A DNA stretch of 64,000 nucleotides from NCBI RefSeq assembly GCF_032062135.1, contig NC_092862.1, forward strand, positions 91,237,740 through 91,301,739, written 5' to 3'. Source of the DNA: Pyxicephalus adspersus (Eukaryota; Chordata; Amphibia; Anura; Pyxicephalidae). Below the pieces are notes generated by a model. It was not told where the DNA came from and did not search any database. It worked only from the letters and a program-made list of their open reading frames with translations. Of this stretch, positions 1 through 12,382 are shown one piece after another. Position 1 is the stretch's first letter. Each line of letters starts with the position of its first letter. The translations under genes and the position numbers were made by a program.

Positions 1-703
1 CCTCTGTATTGTGACTTAAATCTTCAGTAACCACTGAAAAAACAGCCGGGTGGTGCACCCAGCTAAAATACTGTGATAATATTAAGAAGTGTGGTGATTT
101 CCTTTCAGTGTTTATTTAGGCTGGGGATGAGTTTATGACTGAGCCTTTTACCATTAGTTTTGCATTGGGAAGTGACATCACCAGTTTGACTGCTGGCTTT
201 AATGTGACAGGGGATCACAAGTCTTGTCAATTATTTGACAGGTAAAGCAGTTACCGTGTGTATTTCAGCTGTATATTTAGACTTTTGGATTTGTGTTCAT
301 CTTTAATCCTGATATTTGACAGATAGACAGACAGTTGTTTTATACTTATGAATAATAAGTAGAGGTTGACATTAAAAAATCTGGCAACCTTCGGACCGGA
401 GTGCCAGATTTTTGAAGGTTATACTCTACACACAGTCCAGCCTTCCTCTCGCAGCACCTGCGGACATCTGGCACAGTTTCTCGAGAGCAGGCATCAGGGA
501 CATCTCAATGTGTATTTAGTGTAGCAAGCAAGACCCAACAACTGTTTCTGGAGAACAGCGCCATCAAAACATAAGTGGCCAAAAAGTGTACTACAGTTCC
601 TGTATCGATGGCTGGATTTTCAATTTGTCAATCTGTACCAGGTCATACTATTACTGACAAATACCCTTTCTTCAAGGTACAATAGATAGTATTACTACTA
701 GAG
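1..703. other. Intron upstream of IKZF1 exon 3
   Basis: Non-coding sequence before the first visible exon. It contains a short hairpin at 375-413 (arms AAAAATCTGGCA and TGCCAGATTTTT) and a segment near 45-65 that looks like a degraded LINE or SINE tail. No exon with splice sites was recognised. Confidence 0.6.
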
Positions 704-957
704 CAGCGGTCACCAGTGGTCCCCGAGAAAATTTTGGTGGTTCAAAATGTCTTCCGTACGGATCACAGGCTCAGAGCACTGGGCGGGTTATGTCTCTGGA
801 CACAACCTGCCCACTCTCCCATCGCAGGCCCAGACCTGCGATGGGAGAGTAGGCAGGTTTTGGCATCAAGACGTCACTATGAGGCTCTGGACCTCATGTG
901 CGGTCCAGAGCCCATAGGTTTATTGGTCAATAGGTCCGAATAGGTTGGTGACCACTG
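704..957. mobile_element. hAT-type MITE, 254 bp, with 8-bp TSD
   Basis: The element starts CAGCGGTCACCAG and ends TTGGTGACCACTG, which are imperfect terminal inverted repeats of hAT type. It is flanked by the perfect 8-bp target duplication TACTAGAG at 696-703 and 958-965. The interior has a strong hairpin whose arms (around 809-867) include CTCCCATCGCAGG and its complement. It has no transposase, so it is non-autonomous. It lies only 135 bp upstream of IKZF1 exon 3. Confidence 0.85.
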
Positions 958-1092
958 TACTAGAGTCATAACATTGTATTGTCATTGGTTTTTTAGGTGA
1001 TTCTATTTGTGTGATTGACTCAGATGTTATAGGTATATTTCAAAATAAACAATATATTTTATTATTTTATAATTTGTCTTCTTGCTTAACAG

Positions 1093-1215
1093 GAAACCCG
1101 CCAAGTCCTACCTTAAGTGATAGTTTGGATGACAATGATGAACCTATGCCTATGCCTGAAGACCTCTCAACCAATGCAGGATCGCAACAAAACTCAAAGA
1201 ACGAGAAATTGCTTG
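1093..1215 (+). CDS. IKZF1: IKZF1 coding exon 3 (CtBP-binding region)
   Basis: This exon encodes the N-terminal acidic segment of Ikaros. It is bounded by an acceptor (CTTAACAG) and a donor (GTAAGC). Both junctions are phase 1, with one codon base carried over at each side, and the length is 123 nt. The peptide includes DDNDEPMPMPEDLST, matching human DEGDEPMPIPEDLST. PEDLS is the established docking site for the corepressor CtBP. The first third (NPPSPTLSDS) diverges from mammals (KESPPVSDT), and the exon is one codon longer than my reconstruction of the human exon. The frame joins across a 24-kb intron to exon 4 through a split alanine codon (G|CT). The reading frame before 1093 is intron. 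Confidence 0.92.
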
Positions 1216-1781
1216 GTAAGCTGCATACAAGTCATCCTAATTTAGCATTATTAGGAAACTTAACTAGAGACAGCAGTGCTTGCTGTAAAAGATGTTACTT
1301 GGATGATATACTGCTGTATAATATATAACCTCCAACAAATCTAAGGTCTGATTTGAGACTACATGGCATGATAAGTGAGTGTGCATTCAAATTGTAAGTG
1401 AAATTTAGAATAGTGTTTCTATTGTCTAATGTCTATTTCTAGTGTTCTAATGTCTATTGACATGATTTAGGAAATTTAAACATAAAAGAAATGTATTTAT
1501 TTATTATCCAAGAAACCTTAAACTAAATCTTGTGTATATTTATGTAGAATACTAAATTCAATTTTTTTTATTACAAAGATGAAAGTCTACCTTTTTGTCA
1601 AGACTTAGAATTACTTTGGATTGTAAAATAAAAAATACAAAATAAATAGGGGCCACAGTGAGCGAAACCAGTACCGCTCATTGACGCCAGCTGTCAAAAC
1701 TGCAGACACAGGTTCAGTGCAGTATTGCAAATGAGAGTGCATGCAGGGTCATTCTATTACAAAGCAGGTCTGAACCTCCCC
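1216..1781. other. Intron 3, AT-rich, no element recognised
   Basis: AT-rich intronic sequence directly after the exon 3 donor. I see no coding exon, RNA gene or clear transposon boundary. Confidence 0.5.
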
Positions 1782-2300
1782 TTAAGGCGTACCTATACTC
1801 AGAATTTTCACTTTACATAAAAGGATGGAAAACCCCTTTATGTAGGGTAAATTTTTTTTTTTTAAAAAGGGTGCAGCACTGCCCCCTAATGAATGGGAGC
1901 ACAAAGCCTTCCGGGATACCTATGTCAGGCATCCAAGGAGGCTCTTTGACGCATGCTCAAGCATCTCGGACATGCACAGAAGGAGCCTTTTTGCTCAAAG
2001 AAAAAAAATTTCGGAACTCCTTTCTGGGTCTAGTGATGTTGGATGAAGAACCGAGAAGAGGAGACGAAGATGGCGGTGCCGGGAGTGCCGGCTCAGGGGC
2101 GATTGCCAGGACGACGCGGGACCAGATGCCGGATACCCCCAGAGTGATCGGTCTGCCCTGTGGGATTGAAGGTAAGTGTGTTTTTAGTTATTTGGGGGGT
2201 TTTGAGTATAGTTCCTTTTTAAGGTTTCACTTTTATTTCCTATTTAAACCAACATTGTCATCTTTCCAGGCTGCTGTATGGACAACCTGTGGGCACCTCA
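1782..2300. repeat. Interspersed frog repeat with GC-rich core (copy 1)
   Basis: The repeat opens at TTAAGGCGTACC and continues with TTTTCACTTTACATAAAAGG, then a T-rich run, GTGCAGCACTG, and a GC-rich body around 2050-2165. The opening 170 bases share order and wording with 19983-20100 (ACTTTACATAAAAGGGTAGA, then CAACACTG, then a segment containing GGGA and CCGGGAT), so this is a dispersed family. The TTAA at 1782-1785 could be a piggyBac-type target site, but no matching right end was found. The open frame 1871-2308 lies inside the repeat and shows no recognisable protein. The right boundary is approximate. Confidence 0.6.
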
Positions 2301-3543
2301 ATACTTAGAGTATATGCTAAGCAGCTTTATGAGTATGACCCTAGGGAGGCAGGGGATGGATTAGAGAGCAGGGTGTTGTGACATTCTTAATTGAGATATA
2401 GGTACTTGGCACTCTGACTTGTTATGTATGATAGTGTAACAGTATAACATTATATATAGTAATGTGCTTTAAGTCTAGCATTGGATAGTTTAGGCATTAT
2501 AATCTGCAATGTATTCATTTGGGCACTCTGGGTTGGCACCTATTAATGTGAGCACTTTGAGATGACTTATAATAATGTGGTACTTGAAACCTGAATATGA
2601 TAATGAGGTGACCTCTAGAATTTCACTATTGGCCAATCACTGTAAAGGTTTGGCCCTCTGAAAAATAGGAGGGGAGAAGGTGGGAGAAACCCCTTCTTAT
2701 TTACTATACTTATTTTATATTTATATACGATATGTTTGACTCCATATTTTCTTTATTACCCATTTATAATTGCCAGTTTAAAACATGCAGTATGCTGTAA
2801 ACACACCACAACATTCTTTCATGAGTTTTAGGAAATCTGCTAAAATTCTGCTCTGCTAAAACAATGCTAGTTGTGAAATATAAATTTATTTTATCCAGTC
2901 TTCAGTCATGACTTACTTTGTCCATTTACATAACTGTATAGGGATAGGGATTGTGTAACCAAACATTGGATCATTTTGCTATACTGTTTTTCAAAATGTG
3001 TCAAGAAAGGAAAGTATACAGTATTCCAATACTAGTGTGGGTATAACAAGTTAGGTATAGCATGACACATTTTATAGTAAAGCAGGAAGCTTGTTCGGAA
3101 AGACTGGAAAACCTTTGATCCGATACACTTTATATACTAATAATTTTTCTTATGTTGTGCAAAGGTGAGACTCTGCATTTGTTCCCTATATCTAAGTGAA
3201 TATTGTTTAAGCAGTGAAGCGTGATCCTTTCATAGTCTTAGTTCAAGGATGCATCTTTCAGCTATACTAGTTTGTTATGCCACATGATCTCAACTGAAAT
3301 ACAAGATTGACTCATCTACCACCTGCACCTCAAAACTGTCCTAAACATTCATGTGATCCATTTGTTCCGCATTTATTTTTTTTAAGAAAAAAAGTATTAT
3401 AAAATGCCTGTGCAATTTACCTGTGTAATTTAAAAAAGCATAAGTTCAAAACTCATCAGGAATTTTTTCAAGTGTGATGTGAGATATATTTCAGCATTTT
3501 CCATTTGAACCGCTTTTCATTGACTTGAACAACTTCTGACATT
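2301..3543. other. Intron 3, nothing recognised
   Basis: AT-rich intronic DNA. No exon, transposon end or RNA gene was identified on either strand. Confidence 0.5.
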
Positions 3544-3766
3544 GGGCCTAATTTAATAAATTCCCCCAAGGCTGGAAAGGATACACTTTCATCAGTGAAG
3601 CTGGGTGATCCAGCAAACCTGGAATAGATTTCCTAAAGGTAATTTGCTATTTGATAGCAAATATTTTTAATCCTGGACTGATCTGTTCCAAGTTTTCTGG
3701 ATCCCCCAACTTCACTGATGAAAGTGTATCCTCTCCAGTCTAGGAGAGCTTTAATAAATCAGGCCC
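3544..3766. mobile_element. Palindromic hairpin MITE, family A copy 1
   Basis: A long imperfect palindrome of about 223 bp. The left arm runs GGGCCTAATTTAATAAA, then ACACTTTCATCAGTGAAGC, then GGTGATCCAGCAAACC, and the right arm is its inverse ending TTTAATAAATCAGGCCC. The centre is TTTGCTATTTGATAGCAAA. Other copies in this window lie at 28842, 31565, 48220 and 53538. It has no coding capacity and is probably a folded-back DNA transposon derivative whose autonomous partner is not visible here. Confidence 0.85.
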
Positions 3767-5780
3767 GTAATGCGCAATACTACTTCTCACTTTGGTATAT
3801 GGCATTTCCCTTATGGCATTTAGGCAGGCTGCATGTCTACATCAGACAGGAACTGTTGTAGTAGAGTTGTGCAGTGCAACTGTCAGGATTGATATAGCGT
3901 TCAAAACCTAATTCTTCTATCTGTGTCTGATGGAGCATGATGTATTATTTGGTTGGGTTGGAAGGGCTGTAGATTTCATATATAAAGTAAAAGTGTAAAT
4001 TTTATATATCTTTGTGTATGAAAACAGGTTGATGTGGAGCAGTAATGGAATAATAGGCAGTCAAATTTTAATTTACTACTGCCTCTTTTTTTCAGCCCTA
4101 CATAAAGTCTGTGTGTGTTACATTACTCCAATTTATTGCGAAGTGCAGCTAGAACTGAGTATATAATGACAAATGCAGTGTTAAGATGCAATAATGTTTG
4201 CTCTATATATGGTCACTTTAATTAAATTGATTTGTGACTTATCAATACGTAGTTAAATGTGACTCAAGAGTTTACAAAGATAATGAACCTTTTGTATAAA
4301 GTGTCTTTATAATTCTTGTTTTACATTTCTTTCATCTTTTAAAGAGAAGCATTGTATTTTGCATTAAAATAGAAGCTGTATTTATGGTGGATTGTGTTTG
4401 GAAAGATAGTTGGAGATGGAGGCTATTCCTCTTCTGGAGCATGAAATTTGCTAGTGTTCCACTCTTTGCTTCGCCATAAATTCGAGCACATTCACTTGTG
4501 CAGTCAACAAGATTTTCCATGTGCTGCTTTTTTTCTTGTTTGTTTTTCATTTAGTGTTCTTGGTAGGTCAGCTTTACTTCAATGTGACATTGAGGAAGCA
4601 GCACCTCTAAATTATGCTGGCTTTATGCTTCACCTTGTCAGTGGAAGAATGATTTCCATATCTAGAATCAAGCATCTTTATTTCTCAGTTTTGTCTTTTG
4701 TAGAATAAATGTATTATTGCATTTACCAATATCAGACTTTGTGTTAAAGAACACAATTTTACGCACTTTGTAATACAACATTAAGTTAAATGTTAAAGTG
4801 TGTTTCTCCTCTAAACTACAACATTTTATGTGTATCAAAATGTACATTATCATTTACTTTAAATCAGTCTATTCTATTAATACACCTTTGAGCAGTCACC
4901 AATTTCAGTGTAATTTCGAGTTGGTAGAGGAGACATTTTTATTTAACTAAAAGTAAACAGCATGTTTAAATAAATCAAATACATATATTTATTTAATTTT
5001 ATTTGAATAAAATATAAATGGGAACTTTTTTTTACAGGTTTTAACAACATTGGTTTTAAAGGTAAATGTCAAAAACAATTAGAAATAATTTTTATTAGCT
5101 AATATAAGCAGATAAATAAATAACGAATTGCCACACCTCTAATGATGATGGCCAACAAACTAAGGATATCTGGTTGCAGAAAAAAAGTGATTTTGGGGAT
5201 AAAAATTGGATTAATGCTTCTTCTGTATAAAGTGAAGGTTGCAGAGAACTGGGAGTATTCTTTGTCATGACAGGAGAGGACTATCTACAAGTGTAGAGGA
5301 AAAAAAAACAAATCAGAATTCCTGTGTAATATAGCAGAACTAAACTCATTGGTGGGTGGTGAGCTTCTGCCATAATCAGCAAGTATATATGGCATACTTG
5401 CCGAATATGGCACATACTTACCTGTGTGCAGTTGCCCAGCACTAAATGTCGAGGACACGACAAGGACAATGCTATTCAGGACCAGATACAGTATTATTCT
5501 CAATAAATATAAATGTTTAAAAAACAGTAGGTAACATGTCAAATTCTTCCTTTGTTAGCAGAATCTATAGCTGATACCATTACCCTATGCCACTACCATG
5601 GCATTACTTGGTATTGTGTCGGGCTTAGTATTACAATAATAAAGCTCCTGCTATATGTCATGCAGTGCCAGGTATCAAGTTGCCCCTCAATTAGTCAGAA
5701 AGTGCATTGTGTATTAAAAAGCTGGTTCATTGTTTCAAAGCTGCTGGTCAATGTTTAAAACACTTGGGATGTGAGTGGAA
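3767..5780. other. Intron 3, nothing recognised
   Basis: AT-rich intronic sequence. The open frames at 4448-4708 and 5285-5542 have no recognisable domains or coding-like composition, and I regard them as chance frames. Confidence 0.5.
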
Positions 5781-5890
5781 TCCCACACACAAAGGGAAGA
5801 ACATATAAACTTGATGCAGATAGTGTCCTGGCAAAGACTCAAACCTGGGTCCCTGGTTTTGAGGCCTGAATGTTAACAACTCAGCCCCTA
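5781..5890 (-). repeat. tRNA-type SINE fragment, antisense
   Basis: Read on the minus strand, this follows a widespread vertebrate SINE: an internal box-B-like GGTTTGAGTC, then GCCAGGACACTATCTGCAT and TTTATATGTTCTTCCC. A sense-strand relative is at 49130. Degraded, with no flanking duplication seen. Confidence 0.55.
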
Positions 5891-8800
5891 TCCTCAGTAG
5901 CTAGACATAATTTTAATGTTTAAAAATAAGAAGACACATTTTATTCTAGCTGAATACAAACAAATGATTTTGTTTTTTCAATATTATTAATAATATTATT
6001 TTAGAAATAATATAAAAATTGTGGATTATAGGCATTTTATCATGCAAACATACCCTAAGTTACATTATCTGTATGTTTTTTATAATTAGTAAAATAGATG
6101 GTAAAGAAAAGTGTTCCTTTACTAGTAAGCTGGAAGTTGAGGTATGTAAGTTTTTAGGACGGATGCAGCAGCGCCTTTTGATCAAATCAACTGTTAGGGG
6201 AAGTCATCATTATCTCTTGGGTGCATCTCTTGCTGATAAACTTTTTAACTTGAGGTTTATCTTGAGTAATCTATCCGTCACTGACACAGAAGTAGTACAT
6301 TTGAAAGACATGCATCATTTGGGAAACATAGAAACAGGTCTTACAGTTCTGATACATTTGAAGTATTGGAGACTTAGAACAAAGTCACAGCAAATTTTTT
6401 TGCACATGCCATATGTTTTCAGTTTTCATCTATTAATACAATACATTAATTGGTATATTTTGTAAAAATGTTAAAGTAATCAGCATTTTTATAAACTTTT
6501 ATTATGTGTAACATCATATATTTTCAAATGTAAATGTCACTTCAGCAAAATAAGATTTTGAATTCAGTCCATTACTCAACTTTTACATGTATAACAACAT
6601 ATTGGAAGGGGAGTCTTTGGTAGCCGAAGTTAATTTTTTATTTACAGAAACTGGTGGTAGAAAGTTGGAGCCTCTTGAAATTCTTTGGGCAAGTGCCCTT
6701 TTGACTACGTTCATGAACTAGATCAATTATGAACGCTCTCTGTGGTGAGTCTTCTGAACTTATCTTCGTACATCTAAATGTGAACAGGAGTAATAGTAGT
6801 TAACGTGTCGATTACTGTTATAAGGAATGATGTAATCCAGTAGTATAAAAAACAATGTCATCTGGCCTAATAAACACTTACGCGACTTTTCAGAAAGCTA
6901 AAAACTAAGATTTTTGATCTTATGTGTGGTTTGTATTGACATGCAATGTTTACTAGTATTGCTGTATTTCTTAGTTGGTCTCCTGTCGATAAATATGTTT
7001 TTTTTTAATATGCTGGTATACATATCTGATACTATAGATTACCTTGGGTAAAATGTTTGCATATGTTGAGCCCTCTGTGTGAAGTGAGATGCAGGTTCAA
7101 GTTCAGGTTTACCTGATAACTGTGTCTCAGCTTTGTACAATCTTTAAACCCCCAGTTATTCAAACCTTGATTTCAGCTACATGAGACAATCACCTCAAAT
7201 TACTTAACTTCTTTTACCAGTAATAGCCTGTCCCTTCTGCAAAAAGGACCTCCCTGCTCGCAGTTTTTTTCTTGATAAAGTTTAGTTGTTTTATGTTCTT
7301 TATTTGTCCTTGGTAAGGATACTTTGTGAAGCAAACATGTTATGCATGTATCACTTTTCTTCTGCATATTTGTAACATCTATTGCCTTTCTTACTTATGA
7401 AAAAGAAAGGTACTAGTATATTGCATCAGTGACCCGCTTTGGTGCTGTTTTAAAGTAAGCTATGAGCTATGGTTGTACAAAATATGGCTGCATGAAGGTC
7501 ATTTGGTCATTTTTACATTCAGTAATAGGCCCTGATGTGCTTCAACTAAATCTTTTTTGTTTGGCCATCATTAGGCATAAGCCATTTTTATGTCCCAATT
7601 ATATGCAACATTTTCTTTTAAGTTCCAGGTACATGGTTTGCATGTGCGTATGCAACATGTACACATTTGGCAGTGTTTTGGGTAGATACACTGTAATTTC
7701 ACATAAACCATCTTTTGTGGAAACAAAGCAGGAATGGAGGAAGTTGCTCCAGGGCTTGTGTGGCAGCTGGCTTCTTCTGGTCCTCTAAAAGCAGGAGATA
7801 AGGTTAGTTTCTCAAGGCTTTAACAGGAACTGAGTTTCAAAAAATACCACAGAATATTAGCAGAATTGTCTCAGCCCCATTCAGGTTAGGATTTGTGGGA
7901 TGGCAGATGTTTCCAGCTAAAGGAACATATAACCAGGCATAGTTCCTATGTGATAAACAAAATATTTGAACAAGGTCAAAAATAAACCACTTTAGGAAGA
8001 CTTACTGGAAAGTACATTTTCTGTAACACATCACACACATGCATTACCTTGCATAACTTTTTAGATCAAATTCTCAAAATATAAACAATATATTACAAGG
8101 AAAAAATATTAAATTTCATCTGTAACTTAATTGCATTATTTTATTGCACAAAATACAGTATCATTGTATTGCTGCAGTCAAAGACGTTAGAGTGTGTATT
8201 ATATTACACATTTCATTATATTTCCATATGCTTCCCGTATGTTCTTTAGTGATATTGAAACACACGAACACTTTTTTACACTACTGTATGCAAAATGCTG
8301 GATGTGACATTTTTCAGGAAACCTTGCATTCATATTTTCAAAACACTTCAACTTCCTATCAGGGTATATTGTCTGTTTTTCCTGACACTAATTTAGTTGA
8401 TCATAGATCTCTGCATGATTACCACTTTAATATCAAAGTATATATTTAAAATGACCTCAGCCATTTACTAATTTTTTTTACACAAATAATCTTCACGTAT
8501 CTTAAACTTCAACGGATAGGTCTTCTTCAGGTCTGGAAAGTATTTTCTCCCCTTCTCTGGTGGAGAGAATTCTTCTTTCCACTGAAAGCGTTCTTTAACA
8601 AATGAACATGCTGGTTGGTATGGTGCTGTGGTGAGATCTGATAATAGGCATGTACCCCTGGAGATCTTGAGTGGAATCTTTCAACCTACGTACCAATAAT
8701 CTGTTTTGGAGATCCCCTCTTGAGATCAGAGGGGGCACTCCTTTATTGTACGCATGCTACAAAAAGTTTTTGGAGGTGGTGTAGGTGGACCCATAGCAGT

Positions 8801-10509
8801 TCCGAAGTGGGAGATTGAGGAAAAATAATGCTATTCATAGAAATGAACCAAAAAACAAATCCTGGTGGGTTCAAAATTCAAGACACTACTCATCAGGATT
8901 CTAATAAATGAGTATATCCCTATCCCTATTCAAGTCTTATAATAATAGAAAATGTTTTGATGTCCAAGAGGCCATAAAAAGGTGATGTTCACATATTTTG
9001 ATGTTTGTACATTGCTCTTTAATTGATATATGTACCAAAGGCTACTTATTTTTCCTATTTTCTCATTGTATGTTATTGGTTTCTTGGATGTCATATTTAA
9101 AAATAAAACTAAAAAAAAGAAATATGTTCAAGACCAGAGAGAAACTAAGCTCCCACTTAATACTGCAGGTAGATAAACATTAGGCCTAGTGTAAACCAAG
9201 ATAGCAAATTCATCTAATATGAATGTTTCTGCCAATATGATGCACACACATCTGATCTGTTTTATTACAAATAGTCATATTGATATAGGTTACATGTTTA
9301 AAGAACAGATCTGGTTCATCTAAATTCTTATTCAATGGACTAGCAACTCGGCCAAGCTAAGCAGAAACAAGATATATATATATGTGTCACTATTGCATTT
9401 AGTGTTTGCAGTTGTCTTTTTTAAGTAATGTAGATATGAAAATGAAATTTAACTTGAAAAATGTGAAAGGTTGTTTTTTATGTTTTCGGCACTCTTCTCT
9501 ATTTTCCTGTACAGATTGCAGTATTACTTGTGAAAACTGAAATAAGGCCAAAATTTTACCTATGGAGAAGTAGTATTTTTGCTGAACAGGATCTGAAGGA
9601 CAGGAAGAGATATTTTTGGAGTGTTGAAGAAGTAATTAGACAATGAGGAAAGCAGTTATAGCAGCTACAATGTCTGAAATTCCTATTCATTCCAATAGGT
9701 CAGCTCACACCAGAGAATTTTTTTGATTGGCTGTAGAAAGAAAAAACATCCTGCAGTGTTTGGAAAATGTCAAAAAAAGTCCCCAAACATCTAACAATGC
9801 CTATAAATGCTCCAAACCCCACTATTGAAACTAATGCAGCGTTTTTTGGGGTCTTGGCCATTTTTGGGAATTTTCCACTATTCCAACTTTACATATGTTG
9901 GTTTGCGATAGCACTGAGCTTAGCAAAACTAAGACAGTAGAGGCACAGTTCTTTTTAAGCAAAATTTATTTTAAATTTTGTGCTAAATTCATATAATGTA
10001 ACAAGCCATGAACAAGCACTACAGTCAGGTTCTTTTTCTCAGTCTGTTTATGTAAACTAAAAAATAAAAAAAAATGATCACATTAGGAGTAACCTTAGTT
10101 TCCTTCCTTCTGTACTTCTCTGTCGTGTGTCATTTGGATGTCAGAAATGTATTGTGAGTTAGAAAAATGTATCCATGTCATAGAATTTATTTTAACTCTT
10201 ATTATTTGATTTCTATTGATCCTGCCAGTGACATACCTTTCACAAAGGTGACAAAAACAATCTACTGTACCTACAAAGAAGCCTAGGTTAAAAAGTTTGT
10301 TAGGTTTAATAGAGCACCCCAACCCACCTCTACATAATATAGCAGAAGGTGTTCTGTAGTCCACAGTAGGCACAAACATTTAAAAGAGACCAAAAAAGGA
10401 GCCAGAATAAAAGTGTAAATTTTATCAACATTTTTTGTTGTGTCAGTTTTTACAACCATAAATGTAGGTATATGCAAATTGAATTCCCTCATTGGTTTTC
10501 ACTCTAGTG
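5891..10509. other. Intron 3, mostly featureless
   Basis: About 4.6 kb of AT-rich intronic sequence. A weak inverted arrangement is visible near 9700-9900, and a possible LINE scrap near 8850-8900. The open frames at 6019-6465, 7462-7788 and 8144-8449 are low-complexity in composition and match nothing I recognise. Confidence 0.45.
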
Positions 10510-10894
10510 CAGGGGTGTCCAAACTTTTTGCAAAGAGGGCCAGATTTGGTTAGGTAAAAATGTGTGGGGGCCGATTATTTACCAGGTACTCAGGGTTAGT
10601 GTGGGCGTGGTCTGCGTGGGTCCCGCACAGCATACACCCACTATAATGATGTAGGGGATTCCCTGTGCACATATGGGGACTTCCGTCCTGCCGATTATGC
10701 CAGCCGAATGGCAGGGCGATAATTGATCAACATTAATGAAATTTAAAATAGGATTTTTGTACCCCGGAATTTTATACTGTGGTCAATAGTGTTGGTGGGC
10801 CACATATTATTAGTTTTATAACAGAGGCTGCGGGCCAGTGGAAATCTAAACACGGGTCGCAATTGGCCCCCAGGCCAGACTTTGGACCTGCCTG
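10510..10894. mobile_element. hAT-type non-autonomous element, 385 bp, with TSD
   Basis: The left end CAGGGGTGTCCAAACTTTTTG and the right end GACTTTGGACCTGCCTG are imperfect inverted repeats of hAT type. The element is flanked by the perfect 8-bp duplication CTCTAGTG at 10502-10509 and 10895-10902. The subterminal GGGCCAG / GGGCCACATA blocks are typical of vertebrate hAT MITEs. No transposase frame is present. Confidence 0.87.
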
Positions 10895-10902
10895 CTCTAG
10901 TG

Positions 10903-12382
10903 GGTAATACAACACTACAACATTTTTACCATACTGTATCCCTAAACTATTTGTATGTTTCTGGCTACCTTGATGCATTTCCAGTTCTGCTAATATATCA
11001 GTAATATCCAGTATAGTAAGATAATACCAATATTATCCTGTAACATATAAAAGAATACTGGAAAACTAGAAAAGTCTAAAAAATAATCTAACAATCTCAT
11101 TAAAATATATACGGTAAGTACATACTTCAAATGTGGACCTTGGGCCAATGAATGCGTATATCTATGTGTCATGCAGTGGGCTCTGCCATGTTGTGCATGC
11201 CCTTGCTATAGAACGTAAAAACCATTCCATCCCTAGTGTGATTAGTTGAATACTAATTGATGACACTTTTTCAATGTGTGGAAGTCTTTTTTTGTTGATA
11301 TTTATATCTGACAAAGAGCCATGCTTGTTTTAAAATGTTTGAGACTGTTGTGAAGGATTGGGAGCACTTTTTGTATGCCTGATTTCTAAGTTTTTGACAT
11401 TGTTCACCTGTGGATATCTTCAAGAATATTATTATTATTAGCTAGTTTTTGTGGAGCGCTGAAATTTTACACAGCATTTTACAAGTCAATAGTCATGTCA
11501 CTAACTGTTCCTCAAAGGGGCTAACAATGCAGTGTTTCTACCATGGGGTCTAGCTCTGCAAACTCAACCGTGCTGCCCAGATCAGATGGACCTTATTGAC
11601 ACCATTAGGTGGAACACATATTGTACCACGCAATTTCTTACACACAGTTTCTTACAAGATAGCATACTCTCTTTTTAGGTTTCCCCTTACCCACCTTTAT
11701 GAATACAGCCTGTTTGTCTAATTGGGTTTTGCTAGCTAGCCTACTGGGCAATATGCTTGTTGTAATTTTTGGAAATCTTATGTTTATGAAACATCAGGTT
11801 TTTTTTTCTGCAAAAAAAAGTATTTTTGCAGGTTTCCCAAACTTTAGCTGTTGTGTATCTGTCCAGAAGCAAGAAAACAATAGGAAGAACTAAGAAGTTT
11901 CACTTCATAAAATTTGTCCATGTATGCAGTCCTGTCACAATTTAACTCCACTGCTTCCCTTTTACTTGCAGTAGCTTAAGCCTAAAGTAACTTAGTCTTG
12001 GGATTTGTGACCACATTTCTGTGTGGATGCTCATGTGATGTAATGCTCGCCATTACGGAAGTCTGACAGTCATTCCAATTGCTGATCTGAAAATTGCGAC
12101 ATGTAATAATACAAAACACAGATGGTTTTGTCAGTATTTGTCCTTATATGTCTAGATTTAACATTTCTCCAAATTAGGCACCAGAGTACCACTGTTTTTT
12201 TTTGTTTTTTTTTTTAGAAACCGCCAATGTGTCTCCTGTAGTATATACTTGATATCCAAACAATTATACAGACTGTATCCTGCAGTGTCACTGTAATCCT
12301 TGACCGTCTTCTGTAGCAATAAATTTACCAAAGATTTTATGCAGTCCTTTACTGATGTCTGGCCTCAACCATTGCTCTAGAT
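10903..12382. other. Intron 3; SINE/LINE tail at 11428-11530 (minus)
   Basis: Mostly unassigned intronic sequence. At 11428-11530 an antisense retroposon tail begins with an (ATT) run and reads GGAGCGCTGAAATTTTACAC, the complement of the common frog tail found in sense at 17430 and 57570. No exon was seen. Confidence 0.45.

Noticed and set aside
716..943. 75-residue open frame
   Set aside because: Lies wholly inside a hAT MITE hairpin; it has no recognisable domain.
1871..2308. 145-residue open frame
   Set aside because: Lies in a dispersed repeat; the frame is a by-product of the GC-rich body.
5781..5890. Possible tRNA gene
   Set aside because: Has a box-B-like sequence but no complete cloverleaf; it fits a degraded tRNA-derived SINE.
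6019..6465. 148-residue open frame
   Set aside because: AT-rich intronic sequence with no motif, splice support or homology I recognise.
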